Of a stretch of 64,000 nucleotides of DNA, positions 27,000-40,735 are shown one piece after another. A program made the translations under genes and the position numbers. Under the pieces are notes generated by a model that saw only the letters and a list, made by a program, of their open reading frames with translations, was not told the origin of the DNA and made no database searches. Numbering within the stretch: the first letter of the stretch is position 1; the number at the start of each line of letters is the position of its first letter. The stretch comes from Pontederia crassipes. Its lineage: Eukaryota > Streptophyta > Magnoliopsida > Commelinales > Pontederiaceae. The stretch lies in contig CM060193.1 of NCBI GenBank assembly GCA_030549335.1, positions 43,757,391-43,821,390 on the forward strand, written 5' to 3'.

Positions 27000-28639
27000 C
27001 TAATGTGAGTAATGTCCATTGTCCACCCGTCCAAAACGTCCATCACCCACTTCCCTCCCTGCCTCCTGCTACTGCGGCTGCTGCCCCCTGCCTACCCCTG
27101 TTGCAACTTGCCTGTGCCTTCGTAGTCCGTCCACCACCATTCACCAGTTCGAACATCCTTGGATCTTCCACATAGCCGGATCTTGCACAACGTCACGGGT
27201 CGCCGAATCTTTCTATGGTATTTCTTTTTCCTTTATTATTTTTAGTCTCTTCTAATATTTCTACTTTTCTATACTGATTTATGAATCGATTCCTCCACCG
27301 TTCCCCTTTTTCTCTCCTCAATGTGAACTGTGAAGCCTCCCGATTGATCTTCCTCCTAGAACCAAGACACATCGCCTCGCCACGACGCCACCTCCCTTCC
27401 ATCACCACAACATCGTCGGATCTCCCATAACAACGTTGGATCTTTTACGGTACTTTTTTCCTTTACTATTTTTCATCTCTCCTACCGTTTCCTACTTTCC
27501 TTTACTATTTTTTGATCTTCTACAAATCTTCTATTATTTTTCACCACAATATGTTAAAACTTCAACATTTTCTCTATGGTTTCCCCTTTTCTCTCCCTTA
27601 TGTGAAGCATCTCGGTTGATCTTCCCCTTAGGACCTCACACGACTCCATTGGCTCTCAAGGGAAGATAACAGGCTGTTGTAGTGTTGTTGCTCATTCAGG
27701 AAGGGGAGTCCAAGTTTCAGAGGAAAGTGGACAGCGAAAGAAAATTTCCTATTGCATAAAAGTAGGAGGATCTGTTGGATCAAACATTAGATTACATGAT
27801 CTACTTAAGGGTGGCATGTAAAACATTTAATTAATCAAATTAGCCTCAATATCTTTCTATTCACAGAAGGATGGATTACTTTTATTGCGGCTTTCTGCTG
27901 GTACAATGATTATGTGGTTGTTTTGTTATTATCTTCATCAATATCATGCTGCCCATGTTCTGTAAATCCTAATTAAAGTGCTAGTGATCATGTACTTGAT
28001 GTTAATGACTCGTACTAGGAGTTAAGAAGCCTTATAGAAACATATTGGATGCTGCCATGCTCATAGATTTTCTGATCATGCACTGAATTGGTTGTTCTGA
28101 TGTATATGTATTGATCTTGAATGTTAATGCTTCTAAATAAGAATGGACAAGCTAATGGGATGCATCTTTTAAGAGGTTTATTTAAATATTAGGTGTTGTC
28201 TACACTCTTTTTTGTATAGTTCATGCTACTTAATCTTAAATATAATATCTTGTTGGTCATTGATGGAAATCATGTGTTGTTTTCCTAGTTTCCTTATTTA
28301 TGATTGGAATGGTCCTCATATGTTACTGTGACATGCCTGAAATGAATATAATTATTTTACTATTGTACATGGACTAACACTTCTGATTTCTGAACAATGT
28401 GTTCATATCAAAATTAAACTAGTTGATGTCCATATCAAAACTAAAATGGTTAAGGGCATGTTTGGCTAAAAAGAATTTTAGCTCTTCAATTATGAAATTC
28501 TATGTTATGTTCATTTTTAAAAAGTATCATTCCATAGTATAGAAATATGTAGGAAATGATTCTAAAGGTGTTTGTAAAATTCTATGGTATGTTAATTTTT
28601 ACTTTATCCAACTATTGTATTTTTGTTTCTTATTCAGAA
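27000..28639 (+). other. 5' leader/intron region of the hAT element
   Basis: Includes a pyrimidine-rich block (27019-27670) with short frames of low complexity, then AT-rich sequence ending in the acceptor TTATTCAG just before the transposase ATG. I read it as untranslated leader plus intron. Confidence 0.45.
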
Positions 28640-30766
28640 ATGGGAGGTGATGATCAATCTGTTAGTACTCCTATAGGAACTAGTACTCCTATAGGAAGCA
28701 ATCAAGAAGAGGATATAAAAAATCAAATTGCTCAATCTCAAGTAAATGAGAATAATGGACAAAGTTCAGAGGCAGGAAATGAGAAGGAGCAAGGAAGTCC
28801 AAATGGGCCTAACTTCAGGAGCATGGACACACTTTCACAGAATAAAAATAGAAGAAAGTTTCGTGCTATATGCAAATATTGTAAAAGAAAGTTGGGTGGT
28901 GAGACAAAACATGGAACAAAGCACTTACATGATCATATTAGGGTGTGTAAACTTCGTACAATAAGAGGTCCAAAGCAATCAACATTGAAAACACTTGCCG
29001 AATCACATTCTGTAGAAGATTATGGTAATACATTTATTGTTAGAAACTACTCATTTAATCACGATGTCGCAAGGAAAAAATTTGCAAATATGATTGCATT
29101 ACATGAGTATCCCCTTTCAACTGTTGATCACATTGGCTTTAAGAGATTCTGTGGCGCATTGCAACCCATGTTTAAAGTAGTTTCACGTAATACAATAAAG
29201 AGTGACATCATGTGTTTATACAATGCTGAAAAGATCGACATCAAATCTTTTTGAAAAGAATTCAAGTCGTATTGCCATTAGTACTAACATGTGGAAGTCA
29301 AGCAATCAGAACAAATGTTACATGTCTCTTACAGCTCATTTTATCGATGATACTTGGACTTTACAATATCGACTTGTGAGGTAATCACTTAACCACTTAA
29401 GTGTGACATTATTTTATATTATTTTAAAATTCATAATGTAGTATGCTTTGTTCTTTTCCTAATTAGGTTTCTTTATGTGCATGCGCCGCATTCTGCAAGT
29501 AATCTTTCTCGTGTTTTGGTTGAGTGCCTATAGGATTGGAACTTAGACCAAAAGTTATCAACTTTAACAGTTGACAATTGTAGTACTAATGACGCCATGA
29601 TTCCATATATTTTTGACAAAATTCCATCTACTTCTTTCATTTTGGGAGGACGCTTGTTTCATATGCGATGTTGTGCTCACATATTAAATTTGATTGTCAA
29701 AGATGGGTTGTAGACAATTAATGATTCTTTGCTGAAAATTAGAGTGAGTGTTAGTTACTGGGTTGCAACACCGAAAAGAGAGGAAAAGTTTAAGGATACA
29801 TGCAGACAGCTGAACATTACATATACAAAGAAGCTTTTTCAAGATTGTAGGACCAGATGGAATTCTACCTTTTTTATGTTGACATCTGCATTGCCATATC
29901 AAGATGTCTTTTATCGCCTAAAGCAACGAGATTCTGAATTTACTTCTTGTCCTAGTGCTGAGAATTGGAAAATGGTTTTTGAAATATGCAAAAAATTGGA
30001 GGCATTTTATAATATAACCGAGTTATTCTCTGGCTCCAATTATCCAACTGCAAATGTTTATTTTCTTAAAGTTTGTGAAATCAAATTATTTTTAAATGGG
30101 TGGCTTTCTTCTTCTAGCCAAGTCATAAAAGTAATGGCTTTAAGTATAATTTCAAAATTTGATAAGTATTGGAATGTGATCAATGGAGTGATGGCAATAG
30201 GAGCTGTTTTAGATCCTAGATATAAGATGAAGCTATTGAATTATTTCTTTCCACAAATTTATGGAAGTGAAAGCAACAATGAACTGTTGAAGGTGAAAAA
30301 ATTGTGTGAAGATCTGCTCCTTGAGTACCAAGCTAATGATAAAAGGAATACTTCTTCTAGCAATGATTTTGCATCTTCATCTGCCATGAAAATAGGTTCT
30401 TCACCAAAGAAACAAAAGTGGGAATGTGCTTACTTTCAATTTGTAGAAGAAACTTCTTCGGAAAATAATTTCAAGTCAGAATTAGAAAGTTATTTAGAGG
30501 AGCCAGTTATCATTCACAAATCAAGTGATGGAACATTTGACATTTTGGATTACCAAAAACAAATTGGAGTGAAGTATCCCACTTTACAAAGAATTACAAA
30601 AGATTTTTTAGCAATTCCTATTTCGACAGTTGCATCGGAATCTGCATTTAGTACTGGAGGTTGTGTTTTGAGTCAACATAGTAGTGCACTAAAAGAAGAC
30701 ACACTTGAGGCATTGATGTGTTATCAAGATTGGTTTAAAAATACATTAAAAAGTAATATAACTTAG
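28640..30766 (+). pseudogene. hAT transposase (BED zinc finger, hATC dimerisation domain), broken
   Basis: The ATG at 28640 directly follows an acceptor (ATTCAG). The N-terminal part holds a BED-type finger (RAICKYCKRKLGGETKHGTKHLHDHI). The frame shifts near 29245. The next piece has AISTNMWKSSNQNKCYMSL, where the first catalytic Asp of the hAT triad (usually TTDxW) is Asn. An intron of about 80 bp begins after RLVR (GTAATC) and ends CTAATTAG. After it come LTVDNCSTNDAM with the second Asp, then CCAHILNLIVKDGL. In-frame TAG stops lie at 29531-29533 and 29711-29713. The C-terminal half is open (29729-30766): RTRWNSTFFML, AVLDPRYKM, then the hATC block LQRITKDFLAIPISTVASES. The element cannot make active transposase but its ends could still be mobilised. 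Confidence 0.9.
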
Positions 30767-31964
30767 TATGCATCATTATCATGGCTCAATTATTCTTTAA
30801 ATTTAACATAATCTTATCTTCTTTGTTAGATTCTTCAAAAGCAAGTGCTCAATATGAGACAATTAATGATGATAGAGATGTGGATGACTAGAGATGAAAA
30901 TGTGGTAAAAAAGTTTCATCTTTGTGATAATTTCTTTAAGTTCTTTGTTAAAAATATTCATTATTTATTTTTGCAAGAAATTTGTAAAAGGTGGAAGAGA
31001 ATATGAGAATGTGGTAAAATAATGTTTTCAATGTATCTTTTAATTATTTTATTTCTTAAAACATATTTATCAATTCCTCTTATCAAGCTAAAAAACATTC
31101 TTTCATTTCTAAATTACCAATGTTTTTCGTGTGTCTCATACTCTCATGCACCATTATTTGTTAAAATATACTTATGAACTGTATTTTTGTAGGAAACTTC
31201 AAGTATGGCAAGGAGGAAGATGAAGACATGAGGATTTCAAATAATGGAGATGATATCTTTATGTTGTGGACTGTATTGTTGTTGTAACTTTTATATGAAT
31301 TAAATTCTATTCATAGTTGACATTTGTTAGAATTGGTTAAGCCTTAGTTTTTGGTATGTGACAAGTTATTATTGATAGATCTTTTCCACTAATGATTTTA
31401 GTTTTTATCCTTCTGCCAAATGGATGTTGTATGAATCATATATGGAGTTGTTATTGTCCTTGTGTATCATGCTAATTACTATAATTATTCTACAAAATCT
31501 CAAAGGTATACATGGCAGGCCAAGCTTTGATGTTAGGTTATAGAGGATTAGAGTCAAACTGCATGAATATGGCATATATGAGATAATATGTTATTTATAT
31601 GGCAAAGAATTTAGTTAGTATAAGAATTAGTTTATCTGTAACTTATGGTCAGATTCTTCAAAAGTTCTTTCTATTCCCATTTAGTGGGCATTGATTTGTT
31701 TCTTCGTTTATTGTGATATCAAGTTGCTGATGGATGATGCCACTTTTTTATTCCAAGTATGTTATTCAAATATGTACTTACAAAGGAAGCATTTGTGTCA
31801 TATATGTTCAACATTATAGCAAATTCGGGGTCCCGTCGGGGATCGGGGATCGGGATTCACGCAACCCCGAGTCGGGGATCGGGGGCGGGGATCAGCCAGT
31901 GGGGTCGGGGCGGGGACTATAGCCCCCGCCCCGAATGGGTGCGGGTGCCACCCCTACTTGTTAG

Positions 31965-32706
31965 GTGGCAAGAACTATTTAATTTAGATAAATTCTTATT
32001 TTCTATTGGTTATTTTTTAATGATGAACTATAAAGTTGATCTTACATTTTAGTTCGTAGAGTGTTTTGATAAAATTTGAGAACTAAAAAGGTAATTTTAC
32101 TTCTTTTAAGGAGATACGAATATTAAATTGAACCAAAACATATGATAAATGATTATTAGTTATTTTGAATATTTTGAACATTTTTTTTATAATTAATAAT
32201 ATCAAGTTGCTTTAAAATAATAATAATAATTAGCTATTTTGATAAATAACTTACTTAAACATATATATATTTGTGTAATAATATATTAATTAATAACTTC
32301 ATGGCTTAAATAAACTAATGATAATTTAATCAAAGTGATTCAATAATAATTTAAGTATTATAACTTCAAAAATAAAGAAAATATGGAAAATAATGTAAGA
32401 ACAAAACATAAACATTGAAATGCAAATTGATGTCAATTATTACTTTACTTTAATATAAAAATACCTAACTTGAAATTATAGTAATTAAGAAGTTCACATA
32501 TTAAATAAAATAATTGTGACTTAATTAAAAAGATGAGTTACTTAAATTTAACCCGATAAATAATTTAACTTCATGGTTTAAAGTAAAGTTGTTAAAAGGA
32601 AATGTGTCTTAATAAATGAAACAAAAAATGACAAATAATGTAAAAAAAATAAGTGTAGTAAAACACATTAGAAAGAGATTGTCGGAGGTAGACTTGCCTC
32701 AAAGAG
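31965..32706. other. AT-rich intergenic stretch
   Basis: Simple AT-rich sequence with no gene or clear repeat. Confidence 0.5.
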
Positions 32707-34453
32707 TTGAGTGGATTCCATGAAACTTAAAGCAATCAGTTTTCAATTAATTATCATAGTGTATGAATGTGAGAACTTTAATTCTTGGTAGTTATTGAGA
32801 ATTAATTGATTAGAAGAAAAAAAATATATTTAGTGTTTTGATGATAATTATAATGATGAAGAATTAAAAATTTAATTAGACGAATAAGTTCATAGGTGTT
32901 TGAACAAAAAAAGATATTTTATAGGATAAAAATATCAAATTGGTTATTATTTTTAAATTAATAAGATAGTTTAATCAATAATATCAAATTACCCTTATTT
33001 GATATTATTAATTAAAATATTTATTAACTTAAACAAGGTAATTTTATATTATTAATAAAAAGCTCATATGCAATCATTATACAAGTATTAATATCATATA
33101 ATGTAAAGAAAAAATAATTACTTCAACTAAAATTTACGGATATTATTAAAAATTATGTGTGGCACTGGAAGATCAAAATAACAAATAAATATGAAATTAA
33201 TCTTAGTTTCAAAATTCATGCATAAAAGGTCTTCCCAAATAATACAAAATTAATATATTATAACATAAATAAAAAAGTTATTGCAATAATTTGTTGCTTT
33301 AATAACAATAACAACAACAACAATAGTAATAATAATAATAACATTTCTAATTAGTAATTTTATTATTCATTAATATAATTATTTTAGTTTTATTGTATAT
33401 TTATACTAGTTAAACTATAACTAATAATAAAGAAATAAATATTTATTATTAAATCAGAATAATAATGGAATTGTTAAATTATATGATGATATATAATATA
33501 TAAACTAATTATATATATGTATATATATACATCTTTAAGGCCTTATATATATATATATTTATTTATTTAAAAGTAGGTGGGACTACTTTTTAAACTTATA
33601 TATGTTAATTGAGTGGATTCCTTGAAACCTAAAACAACCAATTTTCAATTGATTATCCATATTAGTGTATGGATGTGAGAACTTGAATTCTTGGTAGTTA
33701 TTGAGAATTAATTGATTAGAAGAAAAAAAGATACTTATTTAATGTTTTTTATGATAATTGTAATGATGAAGAATTAAAAAATTAATTCGATGGATAAGTT
33801 CATAGGTATTTGAACAAAAAGTATAAACAAAAAAGATATTTTTATAGGATAAAAATATAAAATTTATTATTATTTATAAATATATTTTAATTAATAAGAT
33901 AGTTTAATCAATAATATCAAATTACCCTTATTTGATATTATTAATCAAAACATTTATTAACTTAAAAAGGTAATTTGATATATTAATAAAAATTCTCATA
34001 TTCGATCATTATACTAATATTAATATCATATAATGTAAAGAAAAATATTTACTTCAACTAAAATTTCTAGATATTATTAAAAAATATGTGTTGCATTTGG
34101 AAGATCAAAACAATAAATAAATATGAAATTAATCTTAGTTTTAAAATTCATGAATAAAAGGTCTTCCCACAATAATACAAAAGTATTATATTATATCATA
34201 AATAAAAATTATTTAATAATATAATAATAAAAATAACATTCTTCAATTAGTAATTTATTATTGATTAATATAATTATTGTGCATATTTATGATTTTAAGT
34301 TTACACTAATCTCGTGTAATTATTACAAATATTATTTTAGTTTTATTACACTATTTATACTAGTTAAACTATAATTAATAATAAAGAAAATAAACATTTA
34401 TTATTGAATCATAATAATAATGGAATTGCTAAATTATATGATGACATATAATG

Positions 34454-34495
<42 letters not shown>

Positions 34496-34555
34496 TTAAG
34501 GCCTTATATATATTTAAAAGTAGGTGGACCTACTTTTTAAACTTAATATGTTAAT
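32707..34555. repeat. Tandem duplication of a ~0.9-kb AT-rich unit
   Basis: Unit 1 runs from TTGAGTGGATTCC at about 32707, unit 2 from the same words at about 33609. Both proceed through TTCTTGGTAGTTATTGAGAA, GATGAAGAATTAAAAA, AAATTCATG.ATAAAAGGTC and end with ATCTTTAAGGCC and AAAAGTAGGTGG.CCTACTTTTTAAAC. They differ by many small indels, so the duplication is old. Each unit holds the near-perfect hairpin AATAATATCAAAT / ATTTGATATTATT. An (AT)n microsatellite expands near 34456-34492 in unit 2 only. Confidence 0.88.
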
Positions 34556-36673
34556 TTTTTTAATAAAATGGTTTGATTAAATTCTTGCTTTTGAGACAAT
34601 GAATTGGGTGTGACATGAGTTTTTTTTTTCTCAACTTTGTTTGGGTGGACTTCGAAAACTAGGGTAAGTTATGAACGTCTGTTTCATTCTAATTTTCAAT
34701 TTGATTCACCAACTAACCACACCCATTTACTAACAATAAAAATTCGTTCATGATAACTGAATGAATAACTATAATAAATGTTGCAAAACTAAAAATGAAA
34801 AAAAAATAATCTAATGCGAAAAAAAGGAAAAAAAAGCTAGTGTGTGTAATGTATCACATATATATATGCTAAGTTATTAATAGACCACTAATGATAATTA
34901 TACATGTAATGCTGAATTTAAATTAATCTTATTGTCATCTCGCACTAATTATGCATTTTAATTATATTTAGTTCACAATAATTGTACATATTTTCTGTTA
35001 ATTGATTCTTTCCATGTTTGATATTATTTTCAAAAATCAACAACTAATTTGGACCTTGATTCTTTTAACTAGTAAAAAACAATTCTAAATTAATTATTCT
35101 TTTAATTAATAGGCTTATATCTTAAAAAGTTAAAACAAAAAATATTATTATTGTTGTCTCTATTATGTTTTAGGTCCATCATTCCTTGAACGGCTCTTCC
35201 ACTCGCTAGCACATCAAGGGGCTATTTGAAAACTGAAATTGGAATTCTTATGAATTTCGAGTGAATAATTGAATTGATATATTAGTGGAATTTGATGATG
35301 AAAATTAAAATAGTTGATGTGATAGAAAAAAAAGTAAATGTGATGTGCTAATTTTAGTGTGTATTTGAATTAAAAATATGATTATAAATATATATTAAAA
35401 AATTATGCAAAAATATTGTTTAAAATATATTATTTAAATATAAAAAGCATTTTTTAATAATTCATATTTAATGAAATATTAAAATTTTAATAAAATAATA
35501 AATAATATGACATTAATACTTTATTATTTATACTTTATATATAATAAACATATTAATTTATATGAGAGAGGTTAAAAAAGAAAAAAAGAGTTTGAATAAA
35601 AAAGAAAAATGTCAACTCAAAAAAATGAAAAAAAACCAAGTGACCCTGGTTGAGAGCCATTAAATACGACCTGATTCCGCCTCAAACATTGAAGTGTTTC
35701 GAGAATCGAGTGAAATCAATGGATTGATTTCACCCTATTTTAATTGTCAAATACCCCTAATATTTGTTCATGACCAAATAAACGAACAAATTATAAGTTA
35801 ATGTTGTAAGCCCAACCCGTTTCCCCACTCAATACTCCAACTTACTCCGGCCCAACAACTCATTTGGTCCCTTGATCGGGTGGTTACAGTAACAGCTAAA
35901 AAATCTCTTTCTCCAGACGATCCAAAAGAGACACATCTTTTTGGCTGCCGAATTCTATTGGACGTCATATGTTAATCTCACTTTATAAAAAACTTATAAT
36001 CTTCTTAATTGTTTATGGTAATGTTGATTTTCTTTCCTTTTTAGACTCCGTGAATCTTGGTTTTCCTTTTACTTCTGTTTTAACATTTTCCGTTTATTTT
36101 TCTCTATTTCCTTAGTTTTTCCCCCCTTTCGTAACTCAATATTAGGTGTCTCTTTTTTCTTTCTTTCTTTCTTTCTTTTTCCTATTCAACTTTCCATCTT
36201 CCTCGTAAAATGAAAACTTTACGAATCATATTGTAATTTCCTTATTAAATCAAGTAAGTATTTTCAAATTATCTTTTGTGTCCATTTAAATATTTGTTTT
36301 CCTCTCCCTAATTCCATCTTTCCAAATTTTTTATCTCTCCTTTGGCATTTTTTTCTCCAAACTTTTTTTTTCTCTTTGGATTCAAGGTAAGGACTTAAAG
36401 GATTAAATTAAATATTAAGTATAATAAATTTACATGAGCAAAAATACATAAATGGTTAATTTTAATTTATTTTTTAACTCGCAATTTAAATTAGTGTGAA
36501 TTATCATAAAAATATGTTTAGGGTTGGATTGTTTTTTTCTAGATAGATTTAAGATTTTTTTTTCCGAGTAAAATACACTTCGTTTGGCTTCCTTCCTCCC
36601 CCTCCTGTTTACGGATAACGTTGGGGCGCGGTCGTAATAAAACTACTCGCGGGATCGACGCAGCAACCGGCCA
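34556..36673. other. AT-rich flank and upstream region of the TAB2 gene
   Basis: No gene. A short CTTT microsatellite lies near 36158-36178. Composition changes sharply to GC-rich from about 36605, close to the start of the TAB2 gene, so the promoter and 5' leader are expected between about 36000 and 36673; no specific element is assigned. Confidence 0.4.
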
Positions 36674-39600
36674 ATGGCGACGGTTTGTCTCAATTCGCGG
36701 CTCCCGCGAATGGGACTTCCCAGGCGCCGTGCCACCGCCGTCGCCGCCGTATCCTCCTCCTCCTCCTCCTCCTCTTCCTCCCACCCTCAACAGCTGTCCA
36801 CCAAGTCCTCCGCCGCCATTGTTTCCCCAACTCTCCGTGCCGTCCTCCGATCCTCCTCCTCGGCCGCCGCCCCCGCACGGCGTTTTCCGACGCCTCATTC
36901 CATCTCGACCGCCGCCAGCGACGAAGGCCTAGAAGAAGAAGAAGAAGAGGCACAGGAGGAGGAGGATGAGTACGACGTGGACCCGTGTGCGGAAGTGCGG
37001 TTCCTGGACCCGTCGGCAGAGCCGGCGAGTATCGGGGACTGGGAGCTGGACTTCTGCTCCCGCCCCATCCTCGACGACCGGGGCAAGAAGCTCTGGGAGC
37101 TGGTGGTCTGCGACGCGGCCCTCTCCCTCCAGTACACCAAGTACTTCCCCAACAATGTCATCAACAGCGTCACCCTCAGGGATGCCATCGTCTCCATCGC
37201 CCAAATCTTGGACGTTCCTTTGCCCACCAAGATGCGCTTCTTCAGGTTGGCTTGGGAGGTCGGTGATATGGCCGCCATCCCTCCTCTCCTCTCTTCTCAA
37301 TCCAATCTTTCAGTACCAGCCACTTTCTTGCAGTATCACTTGTTAATGAACTGACTTCCTCAATCATAGGTCACAGATGCAAACGATTATTACTAAAGCC
37401 TGCAACGAGCTGGGCATCAAACCAGTTCCTAGCAAGCGAGTATGTCACCTCCTTGCTCATTGTCTATATTCCATTGCTGTTGATACATTCTGTGACTTAG
37501 AACAGGGTAATCCCATCAAAGAATAAAATGATGAAATACTATTCGATTTAAGATCCCAGAATATTATCATCATCGTCAGAATTTTGGTGTTGGATGTTAC
37601 ATTTAGAAAACATAACTGAAGTAATAAATTAATGGAGATAGTAGTTTACCTCATGAATTGAAATCTATCTGATTCTGAACTACACAAATGAAATTAGGTG
37701 TTATGGCTAAGTAGTAAATTTTGGTAATGGAACCACAAATTTGGTTCTTTTATCATGAGAGAGTTCTTATTCTTTATCATGTTTTCTTTGCTGTTAACCC
37801 TGGTATCTTGAAGGCTATTAGCTTCTTAGTAATTCAGTCTTAGGTGTAAAGGCTTAAAACTCTCCCAACAATAGCGACTCCAGAGGTTCAGTTGCATATA
37901 AGAATATTTCTTTGCTTAATAACACAAAACAAAGTTAGGAAACAGAAACGGTAGCATTAAGTATAATTCTTGTGAATGATCACTTTATAGCATGTCAACT
38001 GCAAACAGCAACAAATATGTCTCTGCTTACGTTTGATGATTTCCTTTCAAATTACTACTCTGACAACAATGAACATTTTGATTTGAGTGGTGACAATGTA
38101 ATGATTTACAGTGTGTATCACTACTCTTGTGGCTGGAAGAGCGTTATGAGACGGTATATACAAAACATCCAGGCTTTCAACAAGGATCTAAGCCACTTTT
38201 AGCTTTAGATAATCCATTTCCAATGGAGCTTCCAGAAAATCTCTTTGGCGAAAAGTGGGCATTTGTTCAATTACCATATTCTGGTATTATACCCATAAAA
38301 TCCTTGAAAATAGTTGTGTTATATAACATGGTCTTTCATTTCCTTTCACTGTATGCTTTATAAGTTACTTTTGGTTTGTCATGAATATATTATTCCTATT
38401 TTTTTGTGATTACTTACTTAAATTGGAATGTTTTTACACTAGATACTAAAATACTCCTTGTTAGATCTTGTTCAGCCAAAATATTTATGCCAGTGATGAT
38501 GGATGATAAAGGAAGTTCAAAAACCTTTATTGTATCACCATGCATCATAAGACCTTGCTTCATTAAGAAAATGTTTATGAAATAAACATTCATGAATTGA
38601 AATGTCAGCATGTTTCTGTTAGTTTTAAGTCACTGTGTCAAAACTTGGCAAGATTCTATTATTGTCAGATACCTGCTTGGATCTATGAGAGTCCATACTT
38701 TCGCAATCTAAAACACGAGTTGTTCTGTAATAGATGATATCAGATTCTTGGATAATCTTTGCCCACAGTTGCATCTTTCAGCAGTAGTCCTGCCTGCTTG
38801 CCAGTTCATCAATTTCTCTTGCATCACTTTTTTGTCTAGGATTTTTTTATGCCGTTACACAATTCCCATGCAGGGCAAGATGAACAGATAGATATTTATC
38901 TTAAAATGGTTTTTATATCTTAAGAATGGATCCTAGACCTCTACTTTGAGTCACTGTCAACGTAGACTAAAGGAAAACAACATATAAGTTAGCATAATGA
39001 CATGTTTAAAACAGATGTGTCCATTGTTAAACAACTTTGATGGTCATCCTTTTTCTTCTCAAAAAAAAAAAAACTACGAGAAGAACTTTTGCCTGCAGCT
39101 TTTTTTTTTCTTTGTGAAAGCAGGTCACCTGCATTTTATTGAATCCATGGAATACTTCTTTATGATTTGTTGCTCAATCTTGATACAAGTTTTGCATAAG
39201 AGAATCTTCCACTTTATGCTCAGCTGTTCGTGATGAAGTATCATCGTTGGAAACAAGGTATGCCTTTGGTGGAAGTCTAGACTTAGAACTCCTGGGCATT
39301 GAGATTGAGGATAAGATGCTAATCCCTGGGCTTGCTGTTGCATCTTCGCGTGCTAAACCCTTGGCAGGTATCATGACCATAGGATCGTGTACAGTTGAAT
39401 TATATAGTTGATTCTTCTCAATAACTTATATGGTAAGTAGTTAGTCAGTTTGTATCAAATTGGTTTACGAAACAAATGTATACTCCCTCTCAAAAAAAAG
39501 AAAAAAGAAAAAATGTATGTCTCCTATAAGAAAATTGCAAAAGAGGACATTAGTCTAGATTTCCTAATTGGTGATGTGAGAGTATCGCCATCTGTTCTTA

Positions 39601-39913
39601 GAAGTCCCCAGCAGCATGTTGAAATGTCTAATGGAAACTTGTCTCGTGGCCAGCATGGATGAATGGTCTAGAGGTTTGCTCCGTTGAAGCAGATGTCGGG
39701 CGGGCTTGCTTGATTTTGTCTGTGGGGGTTTCTACCAGATATGTATACGCTACCTACAAGAAAAATGCAGCAACAACACAAGAGGCCGAAGCTTGGGAAG
39801 CTGCAAAGAAGGCATGCGGAGGTCTTCATTTTCTTGCTATTCAAGAGAGTTTAGATTCTGAGGACTGTGTCGGTTTTTGGCTCCTCTTGGACTTGCCTCC
39901 ACCACCAGTGTAA
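36674..39913 (+). CDS. ATAB2: TAB2/ATAB2-type plastid RNA-binding translation factor
   Basis: Five exons join in frame: 36674-37245, 37370-37439, 38112-38283, 39224-39367 and 39654-39913 (1,218 bp, 405 residues). All introns are GT-AG. The N-terminus (residues 1-80) is rich in Ser, Ala and Arg with few acids, as in chloroplast transit peptides, and is followed by an acidic run of Glu. The conserved body includes [127 protein letters not shown] and the terminal [13 protein letters not shown]. In Chlamydomonas, TAB2 binds the psaB 5' leader. Arabidopsis ATAB2 is needed for translation of photosystem I and II subunits and acts in the chloroplast. Exon 1 is far more GC-rich than the later exons. 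No break was seen, so the gene is likely functional. Confidence 0.93.
37440..38111 (+). other. Intron 2 of the TAB2 gene
   Basis: A 672-bp GT-AG intron ending TTTACAG. The short frame at 37972-38202 crosses its end and is a shadow. Confidence 0.85.
38284..39223 (+). other. Intron 3 of the TAB2 gene
   Basis: A 940-bp GT-AG intron, AT-rich, ending TATGCTCAG. No inserted element is recognised. Confidence 0.85.
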
Positions 39914-40735
39914 ATGGCGAGAGACCTATTTAATTTGCTTGTCCTTTATGATTTGCGTTCCTGGTGTTGTGCACAAGGATTCTTGGAGCGCAGTGCCCAG
40001 CGTTGTGCATAAAATGAAAGCAAAGCAACTACGGGGCATTATTTGTATCATCATTTATTTATTTATGCTCTTCGTCCTTTAAGACTTTTTTTCTCTTTCT
40101 TAAGACTATTTGTTAAAAAGGAAAGAGACAGCTTCTGGTAATGTCAAATTATTGTACGCGCAGATATCTACTTTTGAGCAATTGCGCTTCCAAAGGGGTT
40201 TGTTTTCTATTTCCTACTCATCTTATTTTTGCCTTATATCTACTAAACGTTGGAACATTTCATGATTGAAGCTATTTAATTTATAGTTTTTTTCTTATTT
40301 CTTTTAGATTACTTAGTCTCCCTTGGATTACAACTGCATTGATTAGTATTATTTTAAGAAACACATTATCACTTAACTAGGAAATTTGTTTGATTTCACG
40401 CAATTATAGATATTTATTTCAACATGGATATTTATTTTGATAATTTATTGAAATGTACATAACATTTTCAAAAGAAATATTATATTCCTGCAATACATAT
40501 TCCATGTTCTTTTAAAACTTAGTAGAACGTATCAAATCGTAAAACAATCCTAATATCAATATTGTTATTAATTCAAAATATTATATCATCAAAATATCCC
40601 TATCTTCACTATCGTTGGATCTTAAATGGATGATAGATTTAGATGGGGGCGATTCAAAATAAAATAGGCCGCTGATTTACTTGGGTTTGAAAAAAAATCG
40701 AATTTTGTTGGTTAACTCGACTTCCCCTTTCTCCT
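39914..40735. other. 3' flank of the TAB2 gene
   Basis: 3' untranslated region followed by AT-rich intergenic DNA. The 71-codon frame at 39867-40082 overlaps the last exon in another frame. Confidence 0.5.

Larger units (their letters stand above)
26758..31956 (+). mobile_element. hAT DNA transposon, full length, defective
   Basis: A 5,199-bp element with terminal inverted repeats TAGGGGTGGCA / TGCCACCCCTA and a perfect 8-bp duplication CTTGTTAG at 26750-26757 and 31957-31964. Both subterminal regions (26770-26890 and 31828-31940) are packed with CGGGGA/TCCCCG words, likely transposase-binding sites. It encodes a single BED-finger transposase in the plus orientation, now broken by a frameshift and two stops. 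The length, terminal sequence and duplication size are typical of plant hAT elements. Confidence 0.93.

Noticed and set aside
32707-34555. LTRs of a retrotransposon (two ~0.9-kb direct repeats)
   Set aside because: The copies are adjacent, with no interior, primer site or TG..CA ends; a plain tandem duplication fits better.
36539-37354. Several frames on both strands over exon 1 of the TAB2 gene
   Set aside because: Composition shadows; the plus frame from 36674 continues through four more exons of the same family.
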